Under the pieces are notes generated by a model. The model did not search any database. It saw nothing but the letters and a program-made list of their open reading frames with translations, and was not told the DNA's origin. From Streptomyces endocoffeicus (lineage in GTDB: Bacteria > Actinomycetota > Actinomycetes > Streptomycetales > Streptomycetaceae), in contig NZ_JAERRG010000015.1 in assembly GCF_016741935.1 (NCBI RefSeq), positions 62,001 through 126,000 on the forward strand: a stretch of 64,000 nucleotides of DNA. Direction: 5' to 3'. The translations under genes and the position numbers were made by a program. Of this stretch, positions 18,200 to 26,304 are shown piece after piece (positions within the stretch are counted from its first letter, which is position 1; each line of letters starts with the position of its first letter).

Positions 18200-18591
18200 G
18201 CGGGTTCCACAACGGCCGGGATGTCTTCGAATACGCCGTGCTGCGGGTCGTCCCCCGGGTCGAGCGGGGCGAGCGGATCAACGCGGGCGTGGTCGTCTAC
18301 TGCCGCGCCACCTCCTTCGTGGCGGCCCGGATCCATCTGGACGAGGACCGGCTGCGCGCCCTGGATCCCTCGGCGGACGTGCCCGCGGTACGGGCCGCGC
18401 TGCGCGCGGTCGAGTGTGTCTGCGGTGGGGGGGAACGGGCCGGTCAGGCGGCCGGGGAGGACGCGGGGCGGCGCTTCCGCTGGCTTGTGGCGCCGCGCTC
18501 CACGGTGGTCCAGCCGGGGCCGGTGCACACGGGTCTGACGGCGGACGCGGAGGCGGAGGTCGAGCGGTTGCTCGACCTGCTGGTGCGGTGA
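18196..18591 (+). CDS. DUF3037 domain protein, partner of the HipA-like kinase
   Basis: 131 residues from GTG 18196, whose start overlaps the kinase gene stop (GTGA). The family core is seen in VFEYAVLRVVPRVERGERINAGVVVYCRATSF near the N-terminus. DUF3037 has no assigned biochemical function. Its fixed place next to HipA-like kinases suggests it is a substrate, regulator or antidote of the kinase; this is inference. The C-terminus is rich in acidic and alanine residues. Confidence 0.82.
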   Translation: MSGFHNGRDVFEYAVLRVVPRVERGERINAGVVVYCRATSFVAARIHLDEDRLRALDPSADVPAVRAALRAVECVCGGGERAGQAAGEDAGRRFRWLVAPRSTVVQPGPVHTGLTADAEAEVERLLDLLVR

Positions 18592-18640
18592 CGCATCGGC
18601 GCAAAGCGCGCGGAGGTGAGCGAGCCCATAAGGGCGGTCG

Positions 18641-18669
18641 TTGACAGGCGGTGGCGGGCCTCATAGCGT
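18641..18669 (+). promoter_or_regulatory. Promoter of the SDR gene pair
   Basis: -35 TTGACA (18641-18646), 17-bp spacer, -10 TAGCGT (18664-18669), followed by an 83-nt leader to the first SDR start. Consensus-like for the main sigma factor. Confidence 0.65.
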
Positions 18670-18752
18670 CTCGTGCGCAGGAGAGACTAAGCGGTTGCTC
18701 ACTCCCGGGACCGGGGCGGTGAGCCGCCATCGATGCGAGGGAGAGCCCGCAT

Positions 18753-19514
18753 ATGTCCACCACCGAGCAGCGCGTTGCCATCGTGACGGGCGCGGCCCGC
18801 GGTATCGGCGCGGCGACCGCCGTGCGCCTGGCCGAGGAGGGCCGCGTCGTCGCCGTGCTCGACCTCGACGAGGGGGCCTGTGCGGCCACCGTGGAGAAGA
18901 TCACCGAGGCGGGCGGCAAGGCCATCGCCGTGGGCTGCGATGTGTCGGACGCCGAGCAGGTCGACGCCGCCGTCGCGCGGGTCACCGAGGAGCTCGGCGC
19001 GCCGACCATCCTCGTCAACAACGCGGGTGTGCTCCGCGACAATCTGCTGTTCAAGATGAGCGAGTCGGACTGGGACACCGTGCTGAACGTGCATCTGCGG
19101 GGCGCGTTCCTGATGTCGCGCGCCTGCCAGAAGCACATGGTGGACGCGGGCTTCGGCCGGATCGTCAACCTCTCCAGCAGCTCGGCGCTGGGCAACCGCG
19201 GCCAGGCCAACTACGCCGCGGCCAAGGCCGGAATGCAGGGCTTCACCAAGACCCTCGCCATCGAACTCGGCAAGTTCGGCGTCACCGCCAACGCCGTGGC
19301 GCCCGGTTTCATCGCCACCGACATGACCGCCGCGACCGCCGAGCGCGTCGGCATGGGCTTCGAGGACTTCCAGAAGGCGGCCGCGAGCCAGATCCCGGTG
19401 CAGCGCGTCGGAGAGCCCGCCGACATCGCCAACGCGATCGCCTTCTTCACCGGGGAGGCGGCCGGTTTCGTCTCCGGCCAGGTCATGTACGTGGCCGGCG
19501 GCCCGCTCAACTGA
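18753..19514 (+). CDS. fabG: Short-chain dehydrogenase, FabG-like 3-oxoacyl-ACP reductase
   Basis: NAD(P)-dependent reductase of 253 residues. The Rossmann motif GAARGIG, NNAG, the catalytic serine region SSSSAL and the YxxxK pair in NYAAAKAG are all present, and the tail GQVMYVAGG is typical of FabG-like proteins. The ribosome site GAGGGAG lies before ATG 18753. It may be a fatty-acid or general ketoacyl reductase; the pairing with a second SDR 18 bases downstream and no other lipid genes leaves the substrate open. Confidence 0.88.
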   Translation: MSTTEQRVAIVTGAARGIGAATAVRLAEEGRVVAVLDLDEGACAATVEKITEAGGKAIAVGCDVSDAEQVDAAVARVTEELGAPTILVNNAGVLRDNLLFKMSESDWDTVLNVHLRGAFLMSRACQKHMVDAGFGRIVNLSSSSALGNRGQANYAAAKAGMQGFTKTLAIELGKFGVTANAVAPGFIATDMTAATAERVGMGFEDFQKAAASQIPVQRVGEPADIANAIAFFTGEAAGFVSGQVMYVAGGPLN

Positions 19515-19532
19515 TCAGGAGTCACGCACCAC

Positions 19533-20294
19533 ATGACCGCGCAGATACAGGACAGCGGCAAGGCCGCGCTCATCACCGGGGCGAGCCGGGGGATCGGCTA
19601 CGCCATCGCCGAGGCGATGGTGGCCCGTGGCGACAAGGTGTGCATCACCGGGCGCAACGAGGAGGCGCTCAAGGAGGCCGTGGAGCGGCTCGGGGCCGAC
19701 CACGCGATCTATGTCGCCGGGAAGGCCCATGACCAGGCACACCAGGCGGCCGCCGTCGAGCGGACGATGGAGGCGTTCGGCCGGGTCGACCACCTGGTGA
19801 ACAACGCCGGCACCAACCCGGTCTACTCGCCCATAGCCGATCTCGACCTCGATGTGATCCGTAAGGTCTTCGAGACCAATGTCGTCTCGGCACTGGGCTT
19901 CGCCCAGCGGACCTGGAAGGCCTGGCAGCAGGAGAACGGCGGCACGATCGTCAACATCGCCTCGCTCGCCGGGATGTCGTCCTCGCCGTTCATCGCGGCA
20001 TACGGCGTCAGCAAGGCCGCCATGATCAACCTCACGGTGCAGCTCGCCCAGGAGTTCGCCCCGCGGGTGCGGGTCAACGCCATCTCCCCGGCGGTGGTGA
20101 AGACCAAGTTCGCCACCGCCCTGTACGAGGGGCGGGAGGAGGAGGCCGCCGCGGCCTATCCGCTGAAGCGGCTCGGCGTGCCGGAGGACATCGGGGGCGC
20201 GGCGGCGTTCCTCACCTCCGACCAGTCGGCGTGGGTCACCGGCCAGACGCTCGTGGTGGACGGTGGCATCCTCCTGGGCGCCGGGCTCGGCTGA
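19533..20294 (+). CDS. Short-chain dehydrogenase/reductase
   Basis: 253 residues, second of two tandem SDR genes, 18 bp after the first. GASRGIG, NNAG, SLAG and YGVSK (catalytic Tyr and Lys) are intact, with the C-terminal GQTLVVDGG. Low similarity between the two neighbours suggests different substrates rather than a recent duplication. It could act on a carbonyl made by the first enzyme, but the pathway is not shown by the sequence. Confidence 0.88.
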   Translation: MTAQIQDSGKAALITGASRGIGYAIAEAMVARGDKVCITGRNEEALKEAVERLGADHAIYVAGKAHDQAHQAAAVERTMEAFGRVDHLVNNAGTNPVYSPIADLDLDVIRKVFETNVVSALGFAQRTWKAWQQENGGTIVNIASLAGMSSSPFIAAYGVSKAAMINLTVQLAQEFAPRVRVNAISPAVVKTKFATALYEGREEEAAAAYPLKRLGVPEDIGGAAAFLTSDQSAWVTGQTLVVDGGILLGAGLG

Positions 20295-20370
20295 CCGGCG
20301 CCCGGTCCGGCCTCCGGGCCGCCCCGGTACGGCCCCGCGCCGCTGAAGTGGCCCGGGCGCGTGTGAGGCG

Positions 20371-20393
20371 TTGTCAGTGGCCGCCGGTAGGTT
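20371..20393 (+). promoter_or_regulatory. PafBC-type (RecA-NDp) DNA-damage promoter before ung
   Basis: TTGTCAGTG-N8-TAGGTT fits the TTGTCRGTG-N8-TAnnnT promoter that the WYL regulators PafB/PafC activate in actinobacteria after DNA damage. It stands 41 bp before the ung start. Confidence 0.75.
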
Positions 20394-20434
20394 CTGTGCC
20401 CGTAAGACGGAAACACCGACCGGAGGTTGAAGAC

Positions 20435-21115
20435 GTGCCCTATGTGCTGCCCGAGTCCTGGCGCGGGGTCCTCGGCGAGGAGCTGGAGAAGCCCTATTTC
20501 AAGGAGCTCACCGAGTTCGTCGAGGAGGAGCGGGCCAAGGGGCCGGTGTACCCGCCGCGTGAGGAGGTGTTCGCCGCCCTGGAGGCCACGCCGTTCGACC
20601 AGGTGAAGGTGCTCGTCCTCGGGCAGGACCCGTACCACGGCGAGGGCCAGGGCCACGGTCTGTGCTTCTCGGTGCGGCCCGGCGTCAAAACCCCGCCGTC
20701 GCTGCGGAACATCTTCAAGGAGATGAAGGAGGAGCTCGGCCACCCGGTGCCCGACAACGGCTATCTGATGCCCTGGGCCGAGCAGGGTGTGCTGCTGCTC
20801 AACGCGGTGCTGACGGTCCGGGGCGGCGAGGCCAACTCCCACAAGAGCAAGGGGTGGGAGAAGTTCACCGACGCGGTGATCCGCGCGGTGGCCTCGCGCC
20901 CCGATCCGGCCGTCTTCGTGCTCTGGGGGAACTACGCCCAGAAGAAGCTGCCGCTGATCGACGCGTCGCGGCACGCGGTGGTGAAGGGGGCGCACCCGTC
21001 CCCGCTGTCCGCGAAGAAGTTCTTCGGGTCGCGCCCCTTCACCCAGATCGACGAGGCGGTCAAGGCCCAGGGCCACACCCCGATCGACTGGCGGATCCCG
21101 GACCTCGGCGCCTGA
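20435..21115 (+). CDS. ung: Uracil-DNA glycosylase, family 1
   Basis: Removes uracil from DNA as the first step of base-excision repair. The 226-residue product has the water-activating motif GQDPYHG, the uracil-pocket segment LLLNAVLTV and the HPSPLS loop near the C-terminus. GTG 20435 follows GGAGG with an 8-base spacer. Transcribed alone from a DNA-damage type promoter, and converges on the DUF3224 gene with only six bases between the stops. Confidence 0.97.
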   Translation: MPYVLPESWRGVLGEELEKPYFKELTEFVEEERAKGPVYPPREEVFAALEATPFDQVKVLVLGQDPYHGEGQGHGLCFSVRPGVKTPPSLRNIFKEMKEELGHPVPDNGYLMPWAEQGVLLLNAVLTVRGGEANSHKSKGWEKFTDAVIRAVASRPDPAVFVLWGNYAQKKLPLIDASRHAVVKGAHPSPLSAKKFFGSRPFTQIDEAVKAQGHTPIDWRIPDLGA

Positions 21116-21121
21116 CCGGGG

Positions 21122-21544
21122 CTAGAGCGTGTAGTCGAAGCTGTAGGGGATCTCGGACTCCCCCCGGACGACGGAGAAGGTGCCCGATCCGGTGAGCCCG
21201 GTCAGCTCGCCGGTGCCGGATCCGGGCACCACCTCGAAGGTGCAGCGGACGGTCGCTTCCTCGCCCCAGCTGCCGTGCTGCACCACGACGAAGCTGCCCG
21301 CGCGCCCGTCGAGGGTGCCGGTCAGCAGCTCGTAGCCGCAGCAGACGCCGGTCTTGTCGGGCAGATAGGTGATGGCGTACTGGCAGCTGGTCCGCGGTGC
21401 CTCGATACCGCCCGAGAAGGCGTTCGTGACCACGGCGCGGGCGAGCTTGGCACCGCCTTCGGCGCCCTCGGTGCCCTCGGTCTCCTCGAGGGCCGTCTCC
21501 TGCCAGTCGGCGTAGGTGAAGTGGCCGGTGGTGTGCGTGGTCAT
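21122..21544 (-). CDS. DUF3224 domain protein
   Basis: 140 residues starting at ATG 21544 (MTTHTTGHFTYADWQE) behind AAAGGA. The sequence alternates short beta-strands (FVVVQHGSWGEEATVRCTFEVV, GTGELTGLTGSGTF), fitting the small beta-barrel (avidin-like) fold predicted for DUF3224. No enzymatic residues are known. It is divergent from the WYL regulator gene with the shared 18-bp inverted repeat between them, so it is probably that regulator's target. Confidence 0.88.
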   Translation of the reverse strand: MTTHTTGHFTYADWQETALEETEGTEGAEGGAKLARAVVTNAFSGGIEAPRTSCQYAITYLPDKTGVCCGYELLTGTLDGRAGSFVVVQHGSWGEEATVRCTFEVVPGSGTGELTGLTGSGTFSVVRGESEIPYSFDYTL

Positions 21545-21587
21545 GGTGGGTCCTTTCCGGGGCCGGGATCGGCTGCGGACGCCACTC

Positions 21588-21628
21588 TGGCCGCCGTACC
21601 TGACATCTTCTGTCAGGTACGGCGGCCA
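21588..21628. promoter_or_regulatory. 18-bp perfect inverted repeat in the DUF3224/WYL divergent promoter
   Basis: Arms 21588-21605 and 21611-21628 (core GGTACCTGACA type) are perfectly complementary around a TCTTC centre. The right arm ends two bases before the WYL regulator ATG, so bound protein would block both the regulator's own expression and the divergent gene. As RNA it would fold into a strong hairpin at the 5' end of either transcript. Confidence 0.8.
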
Positions 21629-21630
21629 CA

Positions 21631-22620
21631 ATGGACCGTATGCGCGCCGACCGCCTTCTCTCACTGCTCCTGCTGCTGCAGAACCGGGGCCGGATGACCG
21701 CGCCCGAGCTCGCCGCCGAGCTGGAGGTCTCGGTGCGCACCGTCTACCGCGATGTGGAGGCGCTGAGCGCCTCCGGGGTGCCGGTCTACGCCGACCGGGG
21801 CCCGGCCGGGGGCTTCCGGCTGCTCGACGGCTACCGCACCCGGCTGACCGGGCTCACCGGCGACGAGGCCGACTCGCTCTTCCTCGCCGGGATGCCGGGC
21901 CCGGCCGCCGAGCTGGGCCTGGGCGCCGACCTCACCACGGCCCAGCTCAAGCTGCGGGCCGCGCTCCCGGCCGAGCTGGGGGAGCGGTCCCGGCGGATCC
22001 AGGAGCGCTTCCACCTCGACGCGCCGGGCTGGTTCCGGGACGCCGAGCCGGTGCCCCATCTGGCGGCGGCCGCCGGGGCCGTATGGGAGCGGCGCGTCCT
22101 GCGGGTGCACTACCGCCGCTGGCGCGGCGAGGTGCGGCGCGAGCTGTGCCCGCTGGGCCTCGTCCTCAAGGGCGGCATCTGGTACCTGGTGGCGCGGGTC
22201 GAGGATTCCGTGCGCAGCTACCGGGTGTCGCGGATCCTCGACGCCGAGGTGCTGGAGGAGGTCTTCGAGCGGCCCGCCGGATTCGACCTCGCCGCCTCCT
22301 GGGCGGAGTCGTCCCGCCGGCTGGAGTCCCTGCGCTTCCAGGGCGAGGCCGCGCTCCTGCTCTCCGAGCGCGGGGTGAAGCTGCTCCCGATGCAGTTCGG
22401 GGCGGTGGGCGCGGAGGCGGTCGCCGCGGCGGGCCCGCCCGACGACGAGGGGCGACGGCGTGTCGTCCTCCCCGTGGAGTCGCTGCCGGTCGCGGTCCAC
22501 GACATGCTGCGGCTGGGCACCGACGCCGAGGTGCTGGGCCCGCCCGAGCTGCGGTCGGCCGTCGCCCGCGCCGTCGCCGAACTGGCCCGCCGCTACGGCC
22601 CGCCGGACGACACCCCTTAG
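21631..22620 (+). CDS. YafY-like transcriptional regulator (HTH + WYL domains)
   Basis: 329 residues. The N-terminal winged helix (MTAPELAAELEVSVRTVYRDVEAL, about residues 22-45) is of the DeoR/HTH_11 type. The WYL domain is seen around residue 170-215 (GLVLKGGIWYLVARVEDSVRSYRVSRI), with the WYL triad as WYL in GGIWYLVA. A C-terminal WCX extension follows. WYL domains are thought to sense nucleotides or nucleic acid. ATG 21631 comes two bases after the inverted repeat with no ribosome site, so translation may be leaderless or start at ATG 21640. Confidence 0.92.
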   Translation: MDRMRADRLLSLLLLLQNRGRMTAPELAAELEVSVRTVYRDVEALSASGVPVYADRGPAGGFRLLDGYRTRLTGLTGDEADSLFLAGMPGPAAELGLGADLTTAQLKLRAALPAELGERSRRIQERFHLDAPGWFRDAEPVPHLAAAAGAVWERRVLRVHYRRWRGEVRRELCPLGLVLKGGIWYLVARVEDSVRSYRVSRILDAEVLEEVFERPAGFDLAASWAESSRRLESLRFQGEAALLLSERGVKLLPMQFGAVGAEAVAAAGPPDDEGRRRVVLPVESLPVAVHDMLRLGTDAEVLGPPELRSAVARAVAELARRYGPPDDTP

Positions 22621-22685
22621 GGCCTGTCCGGACCCTGAGGCCCCGCCGCGCCACGACACGCCGAGCGGCGCGGGCGCGGGCGGCT

Positions 22686-22752
22686 AGGGTCTGTCGTCAA
22701 AGGGGGCGCCCGCCCTGCTCGCGGGCGGGCGCCCCCTTTGACGACAGACCCT
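22686..22752. repeat. 30-bp perfect palindrome with 7-nt loop
   Basis: Arms 22686-22715 and 22723-22752 are perfectly complementary over 30 bp (outer end AGGGTCTGTCGTCAAAG, inner end GCGCCCGCCC) around TGCTCGC. It lies between two codirectional genes. There is no T-run after it, so it is not a textbook terminator, although it could still stop polymerase. The length and perfection suggest a mobile palindromic (REP/MITE-like) element or the fused ends of a lost insertion sequence. Confidence 0.8.
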
Positions 22753-22780
22753 GGCGTCGTCCGAAAGACGGGAGGCGGCG

Positions 22781-23245
22781 ATGGCGGAAGCGCGGCAGCA
22801 GGCGCCGGAGGGCGATGCCGTACTGACCCGGATCGGGCAGGCGGTCATGCTGCACCGGGGCGGCGACCGGGAGGAGGCGCGCAATCGCCTCGCCGCGCTG
22901 TGGCGGGAGATCGAGCGGGACGGCGCCCCGTTCCACCGCTGCGCCCTCGCCCACTATCTGGCCGACACCCAGGACGATCCGCTCGACGAGCTGATCTGGG
23001 ACCTGCGGGCGCTCGCCGCCGCCGACGGACTCACCGGGGCCCTGGCGCCGAGGGCGTTCCTGCCCTCCCTCCACCTCAATGTGGCCGCGGGCCATCTGAA
23101 GCTGGGCCAGGTGGAGGCGGCCCGGGGGCAGCTGGCGCTGGCGCGCGAGGCCGCCGGAGCGCTCGGGGAGGATCCGTACGGCGACGGGGTGCGGGCGGCC
23201 ATCCTGCGGCTGACGCTGGTCCTGGAGGGTGCCGTCGAGGACTGA
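22781..23245 (+). CDS. Tetratricopeptide-like hypothetical protein
   Basis: 154 residues behind a strong GGAGG (22771-22775). Helical repeats rich in alanine and leucine (for example AFLPSLHLNVAAGHLKLGQVEAARGQLALAREAAGALG) look like one or two TPR units. There is no signal peptide or catalytic motif. Common in streptomycetes as a single cytoplasmic protein. Function unknown; it might be a protein-binding adaptor. Confidence 0.75.
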   Translation: MAEARQQAPEGDAVLTRIGQAVMLHRGGDREEARNRLAALWREIERDGAPFHRCALAHYLADTQDDPLDELIWDLRALAAADGLTGALAPRAFLPSLHLNVAAGHLKLGQVEAARGQLALAREAAGALGEDPYGDGVRAAILRLTLVLEGAVED

Positions 23246-23314
23246 AGGGTCCGGCGCCCGGAAGACTCTCGTCAGGTAGCAGGGGTGGGCTGGGTGCCCC
23301 GGTGAGGTGGACGG

Positions 23315-23794
23315 CTAGGCCGCCTCCGCCAGTTCCTCCCAGCGGTCGGCGAGCGCCTGGAGTTCGACGACGAACCGTTCGCGCTCCGCCTCGTCGAAGG
23401 ACTCCAGGAGGATCTTGTCGAGCCTGCGCGCCCGGTGGTTCGCCTGCTGAAGGGCCTCTTTGCCCGCGTCGGTCAGGTAGAGCAGTTTGCGACGGCCGTC
23501 CGCGGCCGCGGTCTTCCGGGCGAGCAGACCGCGGTTCTCCAGCCGGCGGGCCACATCGGCCATGGTGGAGGTGTCCAGGGCGACGGCGGCGGCCATGGAA
23601 CGCTGGTCCTGGCCGGGATGGGCCTCCACGGTCTGCAGCACCGCGAACTGAGGGCCGGTGAGGACTGGGTCCACCTCCCGTGCCCACACGGCGAGATACG
23701 CCTGGTAGAGACGGCGGACCTGATAGCCGGGCGCGGCTGTCAGGACAGTGGGCGCCTCCGGCCCGGTTTGGGCGGGCGGGGTGGGATCAGTCAT
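23315..23794 (-). CDS. MarR-family regulator of the nicotinate operon (putative NicR role)
   Basis: 159 residues with the MarR winged helix (QDQRSMAAAVALDTSTMADV and the wing KTAAADGRRKLLYLT). ATG 23794. It is the last, codirectional gene of the nicotinate cluster, 81 bp after nicE, so it may be cotranscribed or have its own promoter. In Pseudomonas the nic genes are also repressed by a MarR-family protein (NicR) released by 6-hydroxynicotinate. A small CTTAAG-centred palindrome about 10 bases before the start may be an autoregulatory site. Confidence 0.85.
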   Translation of the reverse strand: MTDPTPPAQTGPEAPTVLTAAPGYQVRRLYQAYLAVWAREVDPVLTGPQFAVLQTVEAHPGQDQRSMAAAVALDTSTMADVARRLENRGLLARKTAAADGRRKLLYLTDAGKEALQQANHRARRLDKILLESFDEAERERFVVELQALADRWEELAEAA

Positions 23795-23875
23795 AGAACC
23801 TACTTAAGCACGCACGGTTGACGCCGAGGGACAGCGGGGCGGGCGCCGGTGCACCCTCCGGCACCGGCCGTGGCC

Positions 23876-24712
23876 TCACCGACCGGTACCGAGGTGGATC
23901 GGTCCCGTACCGACGGCGCCGCTGCCGGCCGTCGTTCCGGCGGCGTTCCCGGAGGGGCGGGAGACCCGGCCGCCGAGCAGGCTCCCGGCGCCGGGCACGA
24001 CGGGCGGCAGCCCGAGCGCGGTCAGGATGCGGAATGCGGTGGAGGTGGCCGCCGACAGCACGGGCAGCCCCGCCTCGTCCTCGACGGGCTGGATCGACGC
24101 CAGCGACGGCATCTGCACGCAGGCCGACAGCACCAGCGCGTCGGCCCGGCCCAGGTTCAGGCGGCGCCAGTGCGCACGGAGATCGGCGGGGTCCAGGCGG
24201 GCCACCGCCAGGTTGTCCGGGACTTCGAGGCTGAGCGCGTCGACCACCTCGATCCCGGCGTCCTCGATGTAGTCGACCACCTTGGCGGTGAGCTCCTTCA
24301 TATACGGCGTGATGATCGCGACCCGGCGGGCGCCGAGCGCCTCGACGCCGCTGAGCAGGGCGCCGGCGCTGGAGACCACGGGAGCCCGGGAGCCCTCGGC
24401 CCGCAGCGCGGAGGTGATGTCGGCCTCCGCCACACAGTGGTGGCCCGGCCCCTGCGCCATGATGGCGACCAGGCAGGCGGTGGCGACGACATCGGGCCGC
24501 GCGTCGGCCAGTTCGAGGGCGGCCCGCTCGGTCTGCGCGTTCATATCGCGCAGCTCGTCCGGGGTGACGTGCTTCATCCGCATCCGGCTGCTGTGGAAGA
24601 CGAAGCGGTCGTCGGGCGCGATGGACTCCCGCGCGTTGAGCATCCGGGGGAGCTCGGTCTCCATCGTCAGGTTGGAGCTGGGCACGATCAGCCCGATGTG
24701 ATGGTCTGCCAT
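23876..24712 (-). CDS. nicE: Maleate cis-trans isomerase (last step of nicotinate degradation)
   Basis: Converts maleate to fumarate in the cytoplasm. The 278-residue product starts at ATG 24712 (MADHHIGLIVPSSNLTMETE) after GGAGGA. The two catalytic cysteines are C80 (VATACLV) and C198 (VLSACVQ), 118 residues apart, the same separation as Cys82 and Cys200 of the Pseudomonas enzyme. The last about 30 residues (after VVPGAGSLL) are a glycine/threonine-rich tail beyond the family core. It follows nicD by 36 bp. Confidence 0.92.
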   Translation of the reverse strand: MADHHIGLIVPSSNLTMETELPRMLNARESIAPDDRFVFHSSRMRMKHVTPDELRDMNAQTERAALELADARPDVVATACLVAIMAQGPGHHCVAEADITSALRAEGSRAPVVSSAGALLSGVEALGARRVAIITPYMKELTAKVVDYIEDAGIEVVDALSLEVPDNLAVARLDPADLRAHWRRLNLGRADALVLSACVQMPSLASIQPVEDEAGLPVLSAATSTAFRILTALGLPPVVPGAGSLLGGRVSRPSGNAAGTTAGSGAVGTGPIHLGTGR

Positions 24713-24748
24713 GGGATGGGTCCTCCGAAACGGGGCGGTGGGCACCGG

Positions 24749-25600
24749 TCAGGCGGCCGGGGAGAGGATGGTCCGGAGCACGTCGCGGAGCGTCGCGGTG
24801 GCGATCGCCGGGGCGTCCCAGAAGATCATGTGGCCGGCGCCGGGGATCTGGTGCAGTGGTACCGCCGGATTGCTCTCGGCGGCCTCCCGCGCCCCTTCCG
24901 CCGTCACGACGGGACTGCCGGCCCCGTAGAGCAGGTGGGCCGGTCCGGGCACCCGGGGCCACCAGTCGAAGAAGTCCTCGTGTTCGAAGCCGTGGTGCGT
25001 GGCCACGATGGCCTCCTCGGCGCAACTGGACAGCCAGCGGGCCCGCAGTTCCTGTTCGCGCCGCGGCCAGGTGGGCCAGGAGGCGGCCACCTCGTCGGCG
25101 TCCGTTCCGCGCCGGGCTTCGGAGAGCTGCCGCAGGAACACCTCCCGGGCGGTGGGGTACGGTCCGCGATCCGGGCCGCTCATCGGCGGGTCGGCCAGCA
25201 CGGTGCCGCGCAGGGGCACCTTGGCCCGCACCGCGACGGCCGCCGCGATCCGCGCGCCCATGGAGTGACCGAGGAGCAGCGGACGGTCGAGGCCGAGGTG
25301 GGTGATGAGGGCCTCGGTGTCCTCGGCGTACTCCGCCAGCCCGTAGCCGTCGCCCTCGTCCGAGAGACCCCGGCCGCGTACGTCCAGCACCACCGGCCTG
25401 ACCAGGTCGGTCAGTTCGCGTGCCACGAAGTCCATGGTGACCGCGGGACTGGTGATACCGGGCAGGACGACCAGCGCCGGCCGGTCGCCGCCGTAGTCGA
25501 GGGCGTGCAGCCGCACCTCTCCGGAGCGTGCCCACCGGCTTGTGGCCGGTACATCGGCCAGATCGGCGAGCGCGCTCTGCAGGACCGAACGCCGTGTCAT
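24749..25600 (-). CDS. nicD: N-formylmaleamate deformylase, alpha/beta hydrolase
   Basis: Hydrolyses N-formylmaleamic acid to maleamate and formate. The 283-residue protein has S113 in GHSMGAR, D137 in LADPPM and H257 in GAGHMIFWD. The Ser-Asp and Ser-His spacings (24 and 144) equal those of Pseudomonas putida NicD (S101, D125, H245). PGITSPA, DVRGRGLSD and PPMSGP are further NicD-like signatures. ATG 25600 overlaps the nicF stop by four bases. The formate released here could in principle feed the formate dehydrogenase at the left end of the window. Confidence 0.9.
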   Translation of the reverse strand: MTRRSVLQSALADLADVPATSRWARSGEVRLHALDYGGDRPALVVLPGITSPAVTMDFVARELTDLVRPVVLDVRGRGLSDEGDGYGLAEYAEDTEALITHLGLDRPLLLGHSMGARIAAAVAVRAKVPLRGTVLADPPMSGPDRGPYPTAREVFLRQLSEARRGTDADEVAASWPTWPRREQELRARWLSSCAEEAIVATHHGFEHEDFFDWWPRVPGPAHLLYGAGSPVVTAEGAREAAESNPAVPLHQIPGAGHMIFWDAPAIATATLRDVLRTILSPAA

Positions 25601-26304
25601 GTGCTGTCTCCTCGTCGATGGGAACGCCGGGCCGCTCGAGGAGCCGCCGGGGCGGGAACGGAGCCGATGTAGCCGACGGCGTCCTCGAGGGTGACGACGT
25701 CGCCGTACTTGGCCTGGATGTCGAAGAGCGCCGCGTCCGCCGGCCCCTCGGCCCGGTCGCCCACGCAGTCACGGGGCACCAGCACCGGGAAGCCCGACTG
25801 GACGGCGTCGACCACGGTGGCCCGCACACAGCCGCTCGTGGTGGCGCCGCACACCACGACGGTGTCGCGGTCCAGACCGGTCAGGGTCGCGGCGAGGCTC
25901 GTGCCGAAGAAGGCCGAGGCCCCCTTCTTCACCACCAGCTGATCATGTTCCGGCCGCATGGGCAGCCGCGGGTCGATGGCCACGGCATCACTGCCCTCGA
26001 CCAGGGCGCGCATACCGGGAGCCTTGCGCAGCCAGGTGATCGCGTCACCGGACGCCTCGGCCTCGGTGTAGGCGATCGCGGTGAAGATCACCGGCACCTC
26101 CACCGGCCGGGCCGCCTCGATCAGACGCGTGGTGGCGGCCACGACCTCGGAGAGGTCGGCACCCGAGGGATACGAGTCCTCGGTGAAACCCCGGGTCAGG
26201 TCCACCACGACGATCGCCGGACGGCTGCCGCGCCGCACCGCGGCACCGAAGCCGGCCCGCTGGTAGGTGCGGTTGGTGGTGAGGCCGTACAGTCCGCCGC
26301 TCAT
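25597..26304 (-). CDS. nicF: Maleamate amidohydrolase, isochorismatase-like cysteine hydrolase
   Basis: Hydrolyses maleamate to maleate and ammonia. 235 residues; the cysteine-hydrolase triad is D35 (IVVVDLTRGF), a lysine at 126/127 (VVKKGASAFFGT) and C159 (GATTSGCVRAT). The family also includes N-carbamoylsarcosine amidases, to which the TSGCVRAT motif is close, but the nicotinate context favours maleamate. The start and stop both overlap neighbours by four bases (ATGA). Confidence 0.88.
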   Translation of the reverse strand: MSGGLYGLTTNRTYQRAGFGAAVRRGSRPAIVVVDLTRGFTEDSYPSGADLSEVVAATTRLIEAARPVEVPVIFTAIAYTEAEASGDAITWLRKAPGMRALVEGSDAVAIDPRLPMRPEHDQLVVKKGASAFFGTSLAATLTGLDRDTVVVCGATTSGCVRATVVDAVQSGFPVLVPRDCVGDRAEGPADAALFDIQAKYGDVVTLEDAVGYIGSVPAPAAPRAARRSHRRGDST

